Shown here piece by piece: positions 33,657 through 44,849 of a DNA stretch of 44,849 nt (positions within the stretch are counted from its first letter, which is position 1; each line of letters starts with the position of its first letter). Location: NCBI GenBank assembly GCA_050942995.1, contig JBMNOI010000008.1, positions 1-44,849 on the forward strand, read 5' to 3'. The notes under the pieces are model-generated. The model worked only from the letters and a program-made list of their open reading frames with translations. It had not been told where the DNA came from and searched no databases. The position numbers were made by a program, and so were the translations under genes. The DNA comes from JBMNOI01 sp050942995. GTDB taxonomy: Bacteria > Chloroflexota > Anaerolineae > UBA1429.

Positions 33657-34748
33657 GTGACCGATTTACTCCCACCATCGACCATGTCATCTCGCGAGCG
33701 GCTGGAGGCCGTCTTTACCCTGCAAGAGCCCGATCGCACGCCCATCCTCGGCGGATGGATCGCCTGCCCGGAGCATATCGCCGCCCTGGCGGGAGTGACG
33801 CTTCAGGAGTACTGGAACGATCCCCGGGGCATCTCGATTCGTGCCTACCGCGCGCTGGGGTCGGACGGACTGATCGACATTTTCGTGCCCGTGGGGCAGA
33901 CCGACTTTCGTTGTGTGGATGCCGACTCGTATCTACATGCCCGCCCCGACCTGTCGCTTGAGGAGGCCCTGTCGCAGATCGAGGCCCTTCCTTCGGCGGA
34001 TGAGGTTTATGCCGCTTTCGATTTCGAGGCCGAATACGCCGCCTTTCGCGAAAATCTGCTCATTCACCAGGCCCTATGCAAAAAGATGGTCTGGATGCCG
34101 GCCCAGTGGTCGGCGGGGGCGCGCATCACCTGGTATGGCGATTTCGGCTATGAGAATTTCTTCCTCATCGTCGGCGGATACCCCGATCATGCCCGCAAGT
34201 TGATGGAGGTAGGCGGCGCCCGCGGACATTGCATCGGTCGGCTGGTGGGCCGCGCCGTGCGCGAAGGGTTGTACCCTCACGCCGTCCTCCTGGGCGAGGA
34301 TATCTGCACCCAGCGTGGCCCCATGGTCTCCCCCGCCTTTATGGAGCAGCACTATGCGCCGCACCTGCGCCATGCGCTGGAGCCGCTGCTGGAGGCAGGC
34401 TGCCGGCCGGTGTGGCATTCGGACGGTGACGTTCGCCCGATCGTCGACATGCTCATCGACTGCGGCGTACAGGGCTTTCAGGGATTTCAACCCGAATGCG
34501 GCATGACGCTGGAATATATATCCGGCAAACGAACCCGCGACGGAGAACCACTGGTTATCCTGGGGCCACTGGCCGTCACCACCGAGCTACCCGTCTATAC
34601 CCCCGCTCAGGTGCGAGATCGCGTGCACCGCGCCATCGAGATCTGCCGGGGCAATGCTCACCTGGTGATCTTTACCTCCAACACCATCAATCCGGATGTG
34701 CCGCTGGAGAATATCATCGCAATGCACGAGGCGGTGATGGAAGGATAG
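33657..34748 (+). CDS. Uroporphyrinogen-decarboxylase-family protein (UROD/MtaA-like)
   Basis: 363 residues. It begins SSRERLEAVFTLQEPDRTPI, the usual UROD-superfamily opening (RER-xxA-xxxQ-x-DR-x-P). The end has WHSDGDVRPIVDMLIDCGVQGFQGFQPECGM (starting WHSDGDVRPIVDMLIDCGV), with the HSDG segment that in MtaA/MtbA-type corrinoid methyltransferases supplies a metal ligand. True HemE motifs (FAG-x-P-x-x) are absent, so heme synthesis is unlikely. The GTG at 33657 has AGGAGGAG upstream. It may belong to corrinoid methyl transfer or to an uncharacterised branch; the sequence does not decide. Confidence 0.85.
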   Translation: MTDLLPPSTMSSRERLEAVFTLQEPDRTPILGGWIACPEHIAALAGVTLQEYWNDPRGISIRAYRALGSDGLIDIFVPVGQTDFRCVDADSYLHARPDLSLEEALSQIEALPSADEVYAAFDFEAEYAAFRENLLIHQALCKKMVWMPAQWSAGARITWYGDFGYENFFLIVGGYPDHARKLMEVGGARGHCIGRLVGRAVREGLYPHAVLLGEDICTQRGPMVSPAFMEQHYAPHLRHALEPLLEAGCRPVWHSDGDVRPIVDMLIDCGVQGFQGFQPECGMTLEYISGKRTRDGEPLVILGPLAVTTELPVYTPAQVRDRVHRAIEICRGNAHLVIFTSNTINPDVPLENIIAMHEAVMEG

Positions 34749-34791
34749 GGCCATCCCGGAGCGCGTCATCTGCGCATCCGCCTTTGGGCAT

Positions 34792-34822
34792 AAAAACAGG
34801 GTGGGGACTCGTCCCCACCCTG
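34792..34822 (-). terminator. Intrinsic terminator of the Re-citrate-synthase-like gene
   Basis: Perfect 11-bp stem CAGGGTGGGGA (34822-34812 on the minus strand) with TCCCCACCCTG (34807-34797), loop of 4, then TTTTT (34796-34792). Also lies just past the convergent UROD-like gene. Confidence 0.85.
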
Positions 34823-34849
34823 CCAGAACCAGAGGTATCTCGTAAAAGC

Positions 34850-36235
34850 CTACTCTTGTGCCCGCGTCAACTCGGCATGCAGATCCGGCACCAGATCGGC
34901 GATCTTGCGATCCAGCTCTTTATCGCCGATATCGGTCACACGCCCGGCCTCGTACTCTTGCTGAATCCAATCCAAGATCGGCGTCAGGCGCGGATCGCGC
35001 TTGTCTAACCCGTTCACTCCGGCATAGTGGCCACGAATCCAGTGCAGCAATCCGGCCGCGCCCGACGTCTGGTTGATGAGCACCCGCGCCGGACGATTCA
35101 GGATCTTGCCGGTATCAAAGGCCGCATAGATCTCTTCATCCTTCAGCAGACCGTCGGCGTGAATACCGGCCCGCGTCGTGTTAAAGCTATCGCCCACAAA
35201 CGGAGTCATCGGCGGAATATCATAGCCGATCTCGGTACGATAATAGTCGGCGATCTCGCTGATCACCGTGGTCTCCATGCCGTCGGTCGTACCGCGCAGG
35301 CCGATATATTCAAAGACCATCGCCTCCAGCGGCGTGTTCCCTGTGCGTTCGCCAAACCCCAGCAGAGTGCAGTTCACGGCCGAGATGCCATAGAGCCATG
35401 CCGTACCGGCCGCCTGCACCGCGCGATAAAAGTCGTTATGGCCGTGCCATTCGAGCAGCTCATGAGGACGCCCACCATAGTGCCACAGGCCATAGGCAAT
35501 GCCCTGAACGCTGCGCGGCAACGCCACGCCGGGATAGGTAACGCCCAGCCCCATGGTATCGCAGGCGCGAATCTTGATAGGAATCCCGCTCTCCTGCGAG
35601 AGCTGGCTCAACGCATCGACAAACGGCAGCACAAAGCCATAAAAGTCGGCGCGGGTGATATCCTCCAGGTGCACCCGAGGCTTGACGCCCACCTCCAGCG
35701 CATCCTTTACCACGGACAGGAACTGCTCCATCGCCTGCCGGCGGGTCATCTTGAGTTTCTTAAAGATGTGATAGTCGGAGCAACTGGCGAGAATCCCCGT
35801 CTCTTCGATTCCCATCTCTTTTACCAGCTGGAAATCCTCGCGCCGTGCCCGAATCCAGCCGGTGATCTCGGGAAATTCATAGCCCAGATTGCGGCAGGCA
35901 TCGACGGCTTTGCGATCCTTCTCGCTATACAGGAAAAACTCGCACTGCCGAATGATCCCTTTAGGTCCGCCCAGTTCATGCAGAAACTTGAACAACTGGA
36001 CAATCTGCTCGACGGTGTAGGGTGTGCGAGCCTGCTGCCCATCGCGGAAGGTCGTGTCGGTAATCCATATCTCGTCAGGAACATTCATCGGCACATGCCG
36101 ATGATTGAAGGGGATCTTGGGTACCTCGCCAAAGTTGTAAAGCAGGCGATAGAGGTTGGGCTCCTCCACATCCTGAAGGCTGTACTTGTATTCAGTCTGC
36201 TCCAGAGTGTTGGTTCGCTTGCTGAATTCGAGCAT
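34850..36235 (-). CDS. Homocitrate/2-isopropylmalate-synthase-family enzyme, probable Re-citrate synthase type
   Basis: 461 residues. HMGL-like TIM barrel: WITDTTFRDGQQART (metal and substrate residues), WHGHNDFYRAV, LLGFGERTGNTPLEAM, and FNTTRAGIHADGLLKDEEIY. The approximately 50-residue N-terminal extension and the whole pattern (SDYHIFKKLKMTR, HLEDITRADFYGFV) match the clostridial group that includes Re-citrate synthase better than LeuA or NifV as I recall them. The C-terminal LeuA regulatory domain is absent. Reaction: acetyl-CoA plus a 2-oxoacid, possibly oxaloacetate. Single gene, with a leader of about 260 bases holding an intrinsic terminator, which implies attenuation. Confidence 0.75.
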   Translation of the reverse strand: MLEFSKRTNTLEQTEYKYSLQDVEEPNLYRLLYNFGEVPKIPFNHRHVPMNVPDEIWITDTTFRDGQQARTPYTVEQIVQLFKFLHELGGPKGIIRQCEFFLYSEKDRKAVDACRNLGYEFPEITGWIRARREDFQLVKEMGIEETGILASCSDYHIFKKLKMTRRQAMEQFLSVVKDALEVGVKPRVHLEDITRADFYGFVLPFVDALSQLSQESGIPIKIRACDTMGLGVTYPGVALPRSVQGIAYGLWHYGGRPHELLEWHGHNDFYRAVQAAGTAWLYGISAVNCTLLGFGERTGNTPLEAMVFEYIGLRGTTDGMETTVISEIADYYRTEIGYDIPPMTPFVGDSFNTTRAGIHADGLLKDEEIYAAFDTGKILNRPARVLINQTSGAAGLLHWIRGHYAGVNGLDKRDPRLTPILDWIQQEYEAGRVTDIGDKELDRKIADLVPDLHAELTRAQE

Positions 36236-36496
36236 GGCGCCTCCTCTTTGGTTGGAGATAGAGAACAGATCTCAAAACATGAGTAACAAAAAAGACCAGC
36301 CCCCCACCAGGAGTACTGGTCCGTCTCCCTCGACAAAGGACAAACAGTGACACCGGCGGTTGCCTCCTTAGACTCCGCCGGGCCTCCTATCTTCTGGGTT
36401 CACGACCCCGTACGATAGTATGCTCATCCCTAAATAACCTTTGACTCTGGCATAGAACAGAAAAAGGCGCCTCTGAAGGCGCCTTTGCCAGATAGT
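36236..36496 (-). promoter_or_regulatory. Structured attenuator-like leader of the Re-citrate-synthase-like gene
   Basis: Between the promoter at 36503-36531 and the ATG at 36235 are: hairpin GGGT/ACCC (36405-36408 with 36396-36399) inside CTATC/GATAG (36414-36418, 36387-36391); CCGGCGG/CCGCCGG (36375-36381, 36353-36359); and a terminator stem GACCAG/CTGGTC (36316-36321, 36294-36299) followed by TTTTTT (36293-36288). Its 5' arm can instead pair with CTGGT at about 36305-36310, so two states are possible. A 19-codon frame starts at the ATG near 36426 (MSILSYGVVN). No known riboswitch class recognised. Confidence 0.55.
36461..36486 (-). terminator. Intrinsic terminator of the GlsB-like gene
   Basis: Minus strand AAAGGCGCC (36486-36478) with GGCGCCTTT (36471-36463), loop of 6, then TTTTT to 36461. 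It lies downstream of a promoter (36503-36531), so transcripts from that promoter also meet it within about 35 bases. Confidence 0.85.
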
Positions 36497-36502
36497 GTAG
36501 CT

Positions 36503-36531
36503 ACTATAACAGAAAAGCGAGGGATTGTCAA
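36503..36531 (-). promoter_or_regulatory. Consensus promoter upstream of the Re-citrate-synthase-like gene
   Basis: Minus strand TTGACA (36531-36526), 17-base spacer, TATAGT (36508-36503). Located between the GlsB stop (36565) and its terminator. Confidence 0.8.
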
Positions 36532-36564
36532 GTGGCTGTAAAGAGATAGTCGGCCCGCACCGCG

Positions 36565-36822
36565 CTATCTGCCGCGACGCAACAAGTTCACGATCAAAAG
36601 CAAAATCACCGCGCCCAGCACGGCCACGATAAAGCTGCTCAGATTAAAGCCGAAATTCATCGGCTCGCCTCGAAGTTGCCCCATCAAAAAGCCGCCGATG
36701 AACGCGCCCACAATGCCGACGACGATGTTCAGCAGGCAGCCCTGCTGTCGATTCGTGCCGGCGATCAGGCTCGCAACCCATCCGGCGAGCGCCCCAAAGA
36801 CTATCCAGGCGATCAGCCCCAT
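36565..36822 (-). CDS. GlsB/YeaQ/YmgE-family small membrane protein
   Basis: 85 residues, three hydrophobic helices with Gly-rich turns: MGLIAWIVFGALAGWVASLI, then GCLLNIVVGIVGAFIGGFLMG, and SSFIVAVLGAVILLLIVNLL near the end. This is the transglycosylase-associated / stress-response family, whose function is poorly known. GGAGG lies upstream of the ATG. Promoter at 36901-36929 and terminator at 36461-36486 make it a single-gene unit. Confidence 0.93.
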   Translation of the reverse strand: MGLIAWIVFGALAGWVASLIAGTNRQQGCLLNIVVGIVGAFIGGFLMGQLRGEPMNFGFNLSSFIVAVLGAVILLLIVNLLRRGR

Positions 36823-36900
36823 ATCATCCTCCTACCTGTCATTCTGACAGTCGACCACAGCATTCCACGGCCATGGCTCGATACTGGCGAATACATATGA

Positions 36901-36929
36901 ATTATAATCGAATATATTCAGAATGTCAC
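36901..36929 (-). promoter_or_regulatory. Promoter of the GlsB-like gene
   Basis: Minus strand GTGACA (36929-36924), 17-base AT-rich spacer, TATAAT (36906-36901). The leader would be about 70 bases to the ATG at 36822. Confidence 0.75.
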
Positions 36930-36974
36930 CGGCCTGTAGCAGGAGAATATCCAGGAGCGAGGAGATGATCATGT

Positions 36975-37009
36975 CGGAAGGGGATGCCCTGCGCGGACAT
37001 CCCCTTCCG
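36975..37009. terminator. Strong hairpin past the glycosidase-like gene
   Basis: Perfect 12-bp stem CGGAAGGGGATG (36975-36986) with CATCCCCTTCCG (36998-37009), loop of 11. It lies 65 bases downstream of the stop at 37074 (minus strand). No T-run, so a terminator role is inferred from position. Confidence 0.45.
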
Positions 37010-37073
37010 GGCTCTCACCAACCTTGACGCGATCGTATGAGAGAAGGCCGGCTCGTCGGAACAGCCTCGGGCG

Positions 37074-38393
37074 CTAAGGCTGCGCCGCCGAACGGCTGCC
37101 GGGCACGATGATGTAGGTGGCGATATGCCTCAGGATGGGCGTAATATCATAGCTTACCCAATGGTGGTTCATGGGACCGGCGGTGAACACCGCGCACCCC
37201 AGGACATAGTCATCCTTCTGCAGCTCGGCATCGTACCAGGCCAGCTGGTTCAGATAGATGCGTATGCCATCACGCCCCAAACCCTGCTCGGCCCAGTAGT
37301 CACAGAAATCGAGCCAGCCGCGCCCATCCGCAGGCCCCGGCCGGTTGGACACCAGCCCGTCCACGCCCGCCTCAGAGATCACCAGCGGAATCGCCAGCCC
37401 CTGTGGCTTGAGCAACTCCTCATACCACCAGCGATAGCGCAGCGTCAACACTCCGCGGTGAGGCTGTCCCGGCCGATCGGGCAGGCCCATGCCCACCGAG
37501 CGATCCATCGTCGGCGCGTCATATTCATGCAGGGTGAGGATGCCACCATGATCTTTGGCCACCCGAATGGCCGGCAGAAAAGCGACCAAATCCTCCCATT
37601 CAGGCACGCCGGTGGAAAACCCACCGATAGCGGTGCGCAGCCCATGTTGCGCCATCACACGCACCCGCTCCGCCTCGAATGCGGCGTACCATTCCATGTT
37701 CCCGTGTACGCCTGGCTCGTTATACCCCTCCCAGTAATCCACCGCCGGATGCCGGAGATATTCGTCCAGATGCGTCGCCACAAAGTGCCTCGCCGCCTGG
37801 ATCGGGTCCCCCTCCATCGGCTGCGAATCCTCTTCCATCCTCGCCACAATGACGGTGTTGGGCGATACCTGCTTGACCTCCGCCAGAAAGCCGAAATCGC
37901 TCACCACCTTGATCACTGCCGGACGCATGCGCCGCACATATTCCATGATCTCGGGCGAGTTGTTCCACTGTACGTGCAACCCCAGCTTGCTGGGTCCCGG
38001 CTCGGTCAACGCATCGGGCCAGGGCAGCGTCGGTGTAGGCGTGGGGGTAGGAGTTCGTGTGGGCCTGGGCGTAGGGGTCGGCGTCCTCGTAGCCTCGGGC
38101 GATGGTGTGGCCGTGGGAGGCCTGCCCACCAGCGGCAATGCGATGCGCTCTTCTGTCGGCTCTGGCGTCGGCGTCAGGTGGGCGCCTGCAGAGGACGTAT
38201 CAGGGGCATCGGGGGTTAACATCGTGGGGTCGGGAGTTGCCGAGGGTTGCGGCCGCAACCGCCCCACGACCGCCTGAGCCAGACGTTCTCGTTGCGGCCA
38301 TACGATCCTATAAGCGGCGACACCCATTAACGCCACCAGAACCGAGGTGCCCAACAGAATAAGAAGCATGTTGATTATACGACGTCGTTGCAT
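37074..38393 (-). CDS. Secreted glycoside-hydrolase-like (TIM-barrel) protein with Pro/Thr-rich linker
   Basis: 439 residues. An N-terminal membrane anchor (MLLILLGTSVLVALMGVAAY) is followed by a long low-complexity linker (repeated TPTPTP-type segments, about residues 50-140) typical of surface proteins. The C-terminal 300 residues read as a clan GH-A barrel: LGLHVQWNN at the first strand, YWEGYNEPGVHGN with an Asn-Glu pair as candidate acid/base, and PLVISEAGVDGL with a candidate nucleophile Glu. The substrate is unknown. The ATG at 38393 is preferred over a TTG at 38432. It is preceded by a 344-base region with several inverted repeats. Confidence 0.7.
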   Translation of the reverse strand: MQRRRIINMLLILLGTSVLVALMGVAAYRIVWPQRERLAQAVVGRLRPQPSATPDPTMLTPDAPDTSSAGAHLTPTPEPTEERIALPLVGRPPTATPSPEATRTPTPTPRPTRTPTPTPTPTLPWPDALTEPGPSKLGLHVQWNNSPEIMEYVRRMRPAVIKVVSDFGFLAEVKQVSPNTVIVARMEEDSQPMEGDPIQAARHFVATHLDEYLRHPAVDYWEGYNEPGVHGNMEWYAAFEAERVRVMAQHGLRTAIGGFSTGVPEWEDLVAFLPAIRVAKDHGGILTLHEYDAPTMDRSVGMGLPDRPGQPHRGVLTLRYRWWYEELLKPQGLAIPLVISEAGVDGLVSNRPGPADGRGWLDFCDYWAEQGLGRDGIRIYLNQLAWYDAELQKDDYVLGCAVFTAGPMNHHWVSYDITPILRHIATYIIVPGSRSAAQP

Positions 38394-38737
38394 AAGTGAA
38401 GCGTCTCCGGTCTCTCTCCGACCACCGGACAAAAAGCAGAGTGTGCACCCGCCCGATCCGGGATCTCCCGGGAGATGCGGGGCAAGATGCGGGACACGCG
38501 CGTGCCTGCATGCGTGTCCCGGGCGGCGAGGGTAAACAGATGGTCACGGAAAGGCTGCGCGAGAGACGAGCTGTTCGTTCTCCATCTACCGGGCCTCTCG
38601 CCCGCGCCGAGTAGATGGCCCTATGACCATGACATCGGCATCGGCATCCCCCGGGCCACCCCGACCCCACCCGAAGGACAGATCACGTTACCCCCATACC
38701 GCATACGCCTGCAGGGTGGGTGAACCCGATCCCGATA
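38394..38737. other. Gene-free interval with three inverted repeats
   Basis: CGGGACACGC / GCGTGTCCCG (10 bp, about 38485-38522), the perfect 14-base palindrome ATCTCCCGGGAGAT (38463-38476), and CCATCTAC (38582-38589) with GTAGATGG (38611-38618). No T-runs follow and no convincing promoter was found. The region separates the CDF stop (38738) from the glycosidase-like start, so it may contain a terminator and a leader RNA. No gene here that I can support. Confidence 0.5.
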
Positions 38738-39709
38738 TCATTCGATTTCGACCCGGCTATCCTCATCATCGAGGCTCGAGGGCTCGACATGGACGAACGC
38801 ATGATCGACCTCTCGCAAGGCCTCTACCGCCGCGCGCACCTCATCGCTCACCCGATGTGTCTCATCCAGGCTTGCGTCACCACTCATGTTGATATGGATA
38901 TCGGCGCGCACCTGAGGTCCCACATACTCGATGATGACCTGATGCACGTCGTCGATATCGGGGACGGAGCGCACGGCATCGATCACCGCCTGAGTCAACT
39001 CGGGGGGCGCCGCTCCGCCGGTCAACTGCCGCACGGCCAGATGGAGCACATCCCACGCCGCTCTCAAGATCCACAGGGATACGGCAAAGGCCGCCAGCGG
39101 GTCGGCCTCGGCAAAAAGCAGCCGGCTGCCCACCACACCCACCAGGGCCATGCCCGAGGCGACGACATCGCTGAGGTTATCGCGGGCCGATGCCGCCAGG
39201 GCGGTACTATCGACGCTCTCGGCGATGTGGCGCACCCTCAGGTACATCCCCCCCTTGATGATGACGGTGATGACGGGGATCAGGTACGCCCACGTAGATG
39301 TGATGGGCTCTGGCCCCTCTCGCCAGGCGAAAAAACCCGTGCGTGCCGCCTGTACGCCCGCCAGCGCCATCATCAGGCCGATGAGCACGCTGACCAGCGG
39401 CTCGAACCGGCGGTGCCCGTGGGGGTGGCTCTCATCGGGCGGACGCAACGCCACCCACAGGCCGATGATCATCAATATACTGTAGGCGACATCCGAAGCC
39501 GAGTTGGCCGCGTCTGCATAAATGGCCGAGCTGCCCGAAGCGTAAGCGACCACGCCTTTGGCACCCAGCAATGCCAGATTTCCGATAAAGGTGATGGCTC
39601 CGGCCTGCTCATAGATCCGCCGGGTGAACGGATCCACATAGTCCGTATCCACCCGCAGAATCTCTTCTTCTGGCGTCTTTTCACCGAGTGTCAACTTTGT
39701 CTCCGACAT
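38738..39709 (-). CDS. Cation diffusion facilitator (CDF) metal transporter
   Basis: 323 residues. Six-helix CDF core with the metal sites SSAIYADAANSASDV (D-x3-D type with Ala/Asn) in helix 2 and ASARDNLSDVVAS in helix 5. The linking segment SHPHGHRRFEPL follows helix 2, and a cytoplasmic CTD (VIIEYVGPQVRADIHINM, HRVSDEVRAAVE) completes it. CDFs export zinc, iron or manganese in exchange for protons. The ATG at 39709 is preferred; an ATG at 39820 would read through the rRNA terminator region. Located just downstream of the rRNA operon. Confidence 0.9.
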   Translation of the reverse strand: MSETKLTLGEKTPEEEILRVDTDYVDPFTRRIYEQAGAITFIGNLALLGAKGVVAYASGSSAIYADAANSASDVAYSILMIIGLWVALRPPDESHPHGHRRFEPLVSVLIGLMMALAGVQAARTGFFAWREGPEPITSTWAYLIPVITVIIKGGMYLRVRHIAESVDSTALAASARDNLSDVVASGMALVGVVGSRLLFAEADPLAAFAVSLWILRAAWDVLHLAVRQLTGGAAPPELTQAVIDAVRSVPDIDDVHQVIIEYVGPQVRADIHINMSGDASLDETHRVSDEVRAAVEALREVDHAFVHVEPSSLDDEDSRVEIE

Positions 39710-39800
39710 ATTGCGCTGACAGATTCTCCGCAGACAAGGTCCACCCGAGTCAGGCGCGGGCGTCTGTACGTACACGTACCGTTCGAATTGCCCTATTGAC

Positions 39801-39832
39801 AAAAAACGCCGCATCGACAATTTCGAGCGGCG
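39801..39832 (-). terminator. rRNA operon terminator
   Basis: Minus strand CGCCGC (39832-39827) with GCGGCG (39812-39807), inner TCGA/TCGA pairing, then TTTTTT (39806-39801). It lies about 80 bases past 5S. Confidence 0.8.
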
Positions 39833-39848
39833 CGATCATGATATGTAG

Positions 39849-39876
39849 ATTATAGCGGGATGGGTGACGAACGCAA
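39849..39876 (-). promoter_or_regulatory. Promoter upstream of the CDF transporter gene
   Basis: Minus strand TTGCGT (39876-39871), 16-base spacer, TATAAT (39854-39849). It fires just before the rRNA terminator hairpin, so that hairpin would be the first structure in the CDF mRNA. Confidence 0.6.
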
Positions 39877-39910
39877 AAACGCGCCCGGGGGGGAAAGGAA
39901 ACAGGTTTCC

Positions 39911-40024
39911 CTGGCGATGACCTACTCTCCCACCCCGTCTCCGGGGCAGTACCATCGGCGCTGGGGAGCTTAACGGCCGGGTTCGGCATGGGCCCGGGTG
40001 TGCCCTCCCCGCCACGATCACCAG
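39911..40024 (-). rRNA. rrf: 5S ribosomal RNA
   Basis: About 114 bases. The ends pair (CTGGTGAT with ATCGCCAG), and the internal segments CACACCCGGGCCCATGCCGA and GGGAGAGTAGGTC are typical of bacterial 5S. End positions are approximate by a few bases. Confidence 0.93.
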
Positions 40025-40064
40025 AAAAACCTGTCGTCCCTCATTACCCTCAGATGGCGCCTCT

Positions 40065-40090
40065 CGGCACCCTAAAAACTGAACAGAATG
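40065..40090 (-). repeat. 23S precursor processing stem, 3' arm
   Basis: These 26 bases are complementary, with one mismatch, to 43139-43164. The two segments flank the mature 23S ends and would form the long helix cut by RNase III. Confidence 0.85.
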
Positions 40091-40115
40091 CTGCGCCCCA
40101 CAATTCGTCCCACTC

Positions 40116-43111
<2,996 letters not shown>

Positions 43112-43138
43112 ACATGGGTCCTTCTTGCAGGACTTGTG

Positions 43139-43164
43139 CATTCTGTTCAGTTTTTAAGGTGCCG
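43139..43164 (-). repeat. 23S precursor processing stem, 5' arm
   Basis: Partner of 40065-40090: CATTCTGTTCAGTTTTTAAG and flanks, near-perfect inverted repeat. Lies in the tRNA-Ala/23S spacer. Confidence 0.85.
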
Positions 43165-43192
43165 CGCGTGGGGCCTCGCCCCCTCTCCCCAG

Positions 43193-43265
43193 TGGAGATG
43201 AGGGGATTCGAACCCCTGCCCTCCTCCGTGCAAGGGAGGCGCTCTCCCATCTGAGCTACATCCCC
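43193..43265 (-). tRNA. tRNA-Ala (anticodon TGC)
   Basis: Acceptor GGGGATG with CATCTCC, giving the G3-U70 pair that marks alanine tRNAs. Anticodon loop CTTGCAC, T-loop GGTTCGAATCC. The genomic bases after the discriminator A read CT, so the 3' CCA is not encoded. Confidence 0.97.
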
Positions 43266-43342
43266 TGGTGGGCCTTTCTGGACTTGAACCAGAGACCTTT
43301 CCCTTATCAGAGGAATGCTCTAGCCGTCTGAGCTAAAGGCCC
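43266..43342 (-). tRNA. tRNA-Ile (anticodon GAT)
   Basis: Acceptor GGGCCTT with AAGGCCC, anticodon loop CTGATAA, T-loop GGTTCAAGTCC. The encoded CCA (43268-43266) is followed with no gap by the first base of tRNA-Ala. The 16S-to-Ile spacer is about 95 bases. Confidence 0.97.
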
Positions 43343-43433
43343 GCACCTTAACAACCCCAGAGTGGTAGGAACCATCACCCGCACGCCCCGCGTGCGATCC
43401 CCCTTCGGGGCCCACCGCTGAGCCCCTCTTCCC

Positions 43434-44849
<1,416 letters not shown>

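Noticed and set aside
36350..36385. T-box antiterminator in the Re-citrate-synthase-like leader
   Set aside because: AGGAGGCAACCGCC is only loosely like the T-box consensus AGGGTGGNACCGCG and lacks the TGGN bulge that pairs with tRNA.
36370..36428. Leader peptide MSILSYGVVN... as an amino-acid attenuator
   Set aside because: It has scattered Ile, Leu and Val but no run of control codons, and no good Shine-Dalgarno before its ATG.
36970..37030. 17-codon frame MSEGDALRGHPLPGSHQP on the plus strand
   Set aside because: It coincides with a 12-bp hairpin; the Shine-Dalgarno-like purines are probably fortuitous.

Overview
The window looks like a chromosomal segment of a GC-rich bacterium, most likely a member of Chloroflexota. 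This is an inference from the gene families: a short EF-Ts, a kinase-less 7TM-GAF sensor of a type I associate with that phylum, a ferredoxin-thioredoxin-reductase-like fusion, and a Re-citrate-synthase-like enzyme. No database search was possible. Gene density is high. Many promoters match the sigma-70 consensus closely (TTGACA-like and TATAAT-like hexamers 16-17 bases apart), and Shine-Dalgarno sequences are common.

Layout, left to right. (1) 1-2948, minus strand: a tight operon of a Trm112-like zinc protein, a secreted HExxH peptidase, DNA glycosylase Fpg and a truncated ThiF/MoeB-type E1 enzyme. (2) 2954-7819, plus strand: a core block rpsB-tsf-pyrH-frr-uppS-cdsA (translation, UMP kinase, undecaprenyl and phospholipid precursors). 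It is driven by a promoter that nearly abuts the divergent one of region 1. (3) 7902-10708: a membrane sensor without a kinase domain, translationally coupled to an FTR-catalytic-chain protein fused to two glutaredoxin-like domains. (4) 18279-10807, minus strand: MBL hydrolase, PHP-domain protein, mutS and a large polytopic glycosyltransferase-like protein. (5) 18522-20192: GAF-PAS histidine kinase. (6) 20302-21118: a CarD-type RNA polymerase regulator preceded by a promoter and a structured leader RNA that ends in an intrinsic terminator. (7) 21303-24575, minus strand: an APH-fold kinase, and a sulfur/metal operon of a PepSY-like protein, a rhodanese with an in-frame UGA at its active site, a YHS protein, a rhodanese lipoprotein and a small unknown protein. 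(8) 25102-27658: ferredoxin, excisionase-like HTH protein, HtrA protease. (9) 28085-34748, plus strand: S9 peptidase, PEP-synthase/rifampicin-phosphotransferase-like enzyme, ROK fructokinase, UROD-family protein. (10) 39709-34850, minus strand: CDF transporter, secreted glycosidase-like protein, GlsB-type membrane protein and a Re-citrate/homocitrate-synthase-family enzyme with a long structured leader. (11) 39801-44849, minus strand: the rRNA operon 16S (cut by the window edge), tRNA-Ile, tRNA-Ala, 23S, 5S and its terminator.

The strongest unusual signals are these. A probable selenoprotein rhodanese carries UGA in place of the second cysteine of a CxCPxExxSAR loop, with a bacterial-SECIS-like hairpin 21 bases from UGA to loop. 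The carD leader has mutually exclusive terminator and antiterminator pairings. A second structured leader precedes the Re-citrate-synthase-like gene. An FTR/glutaredoxin fusion sits beside a sensor gene. A structured element separates rpsB from tsf.
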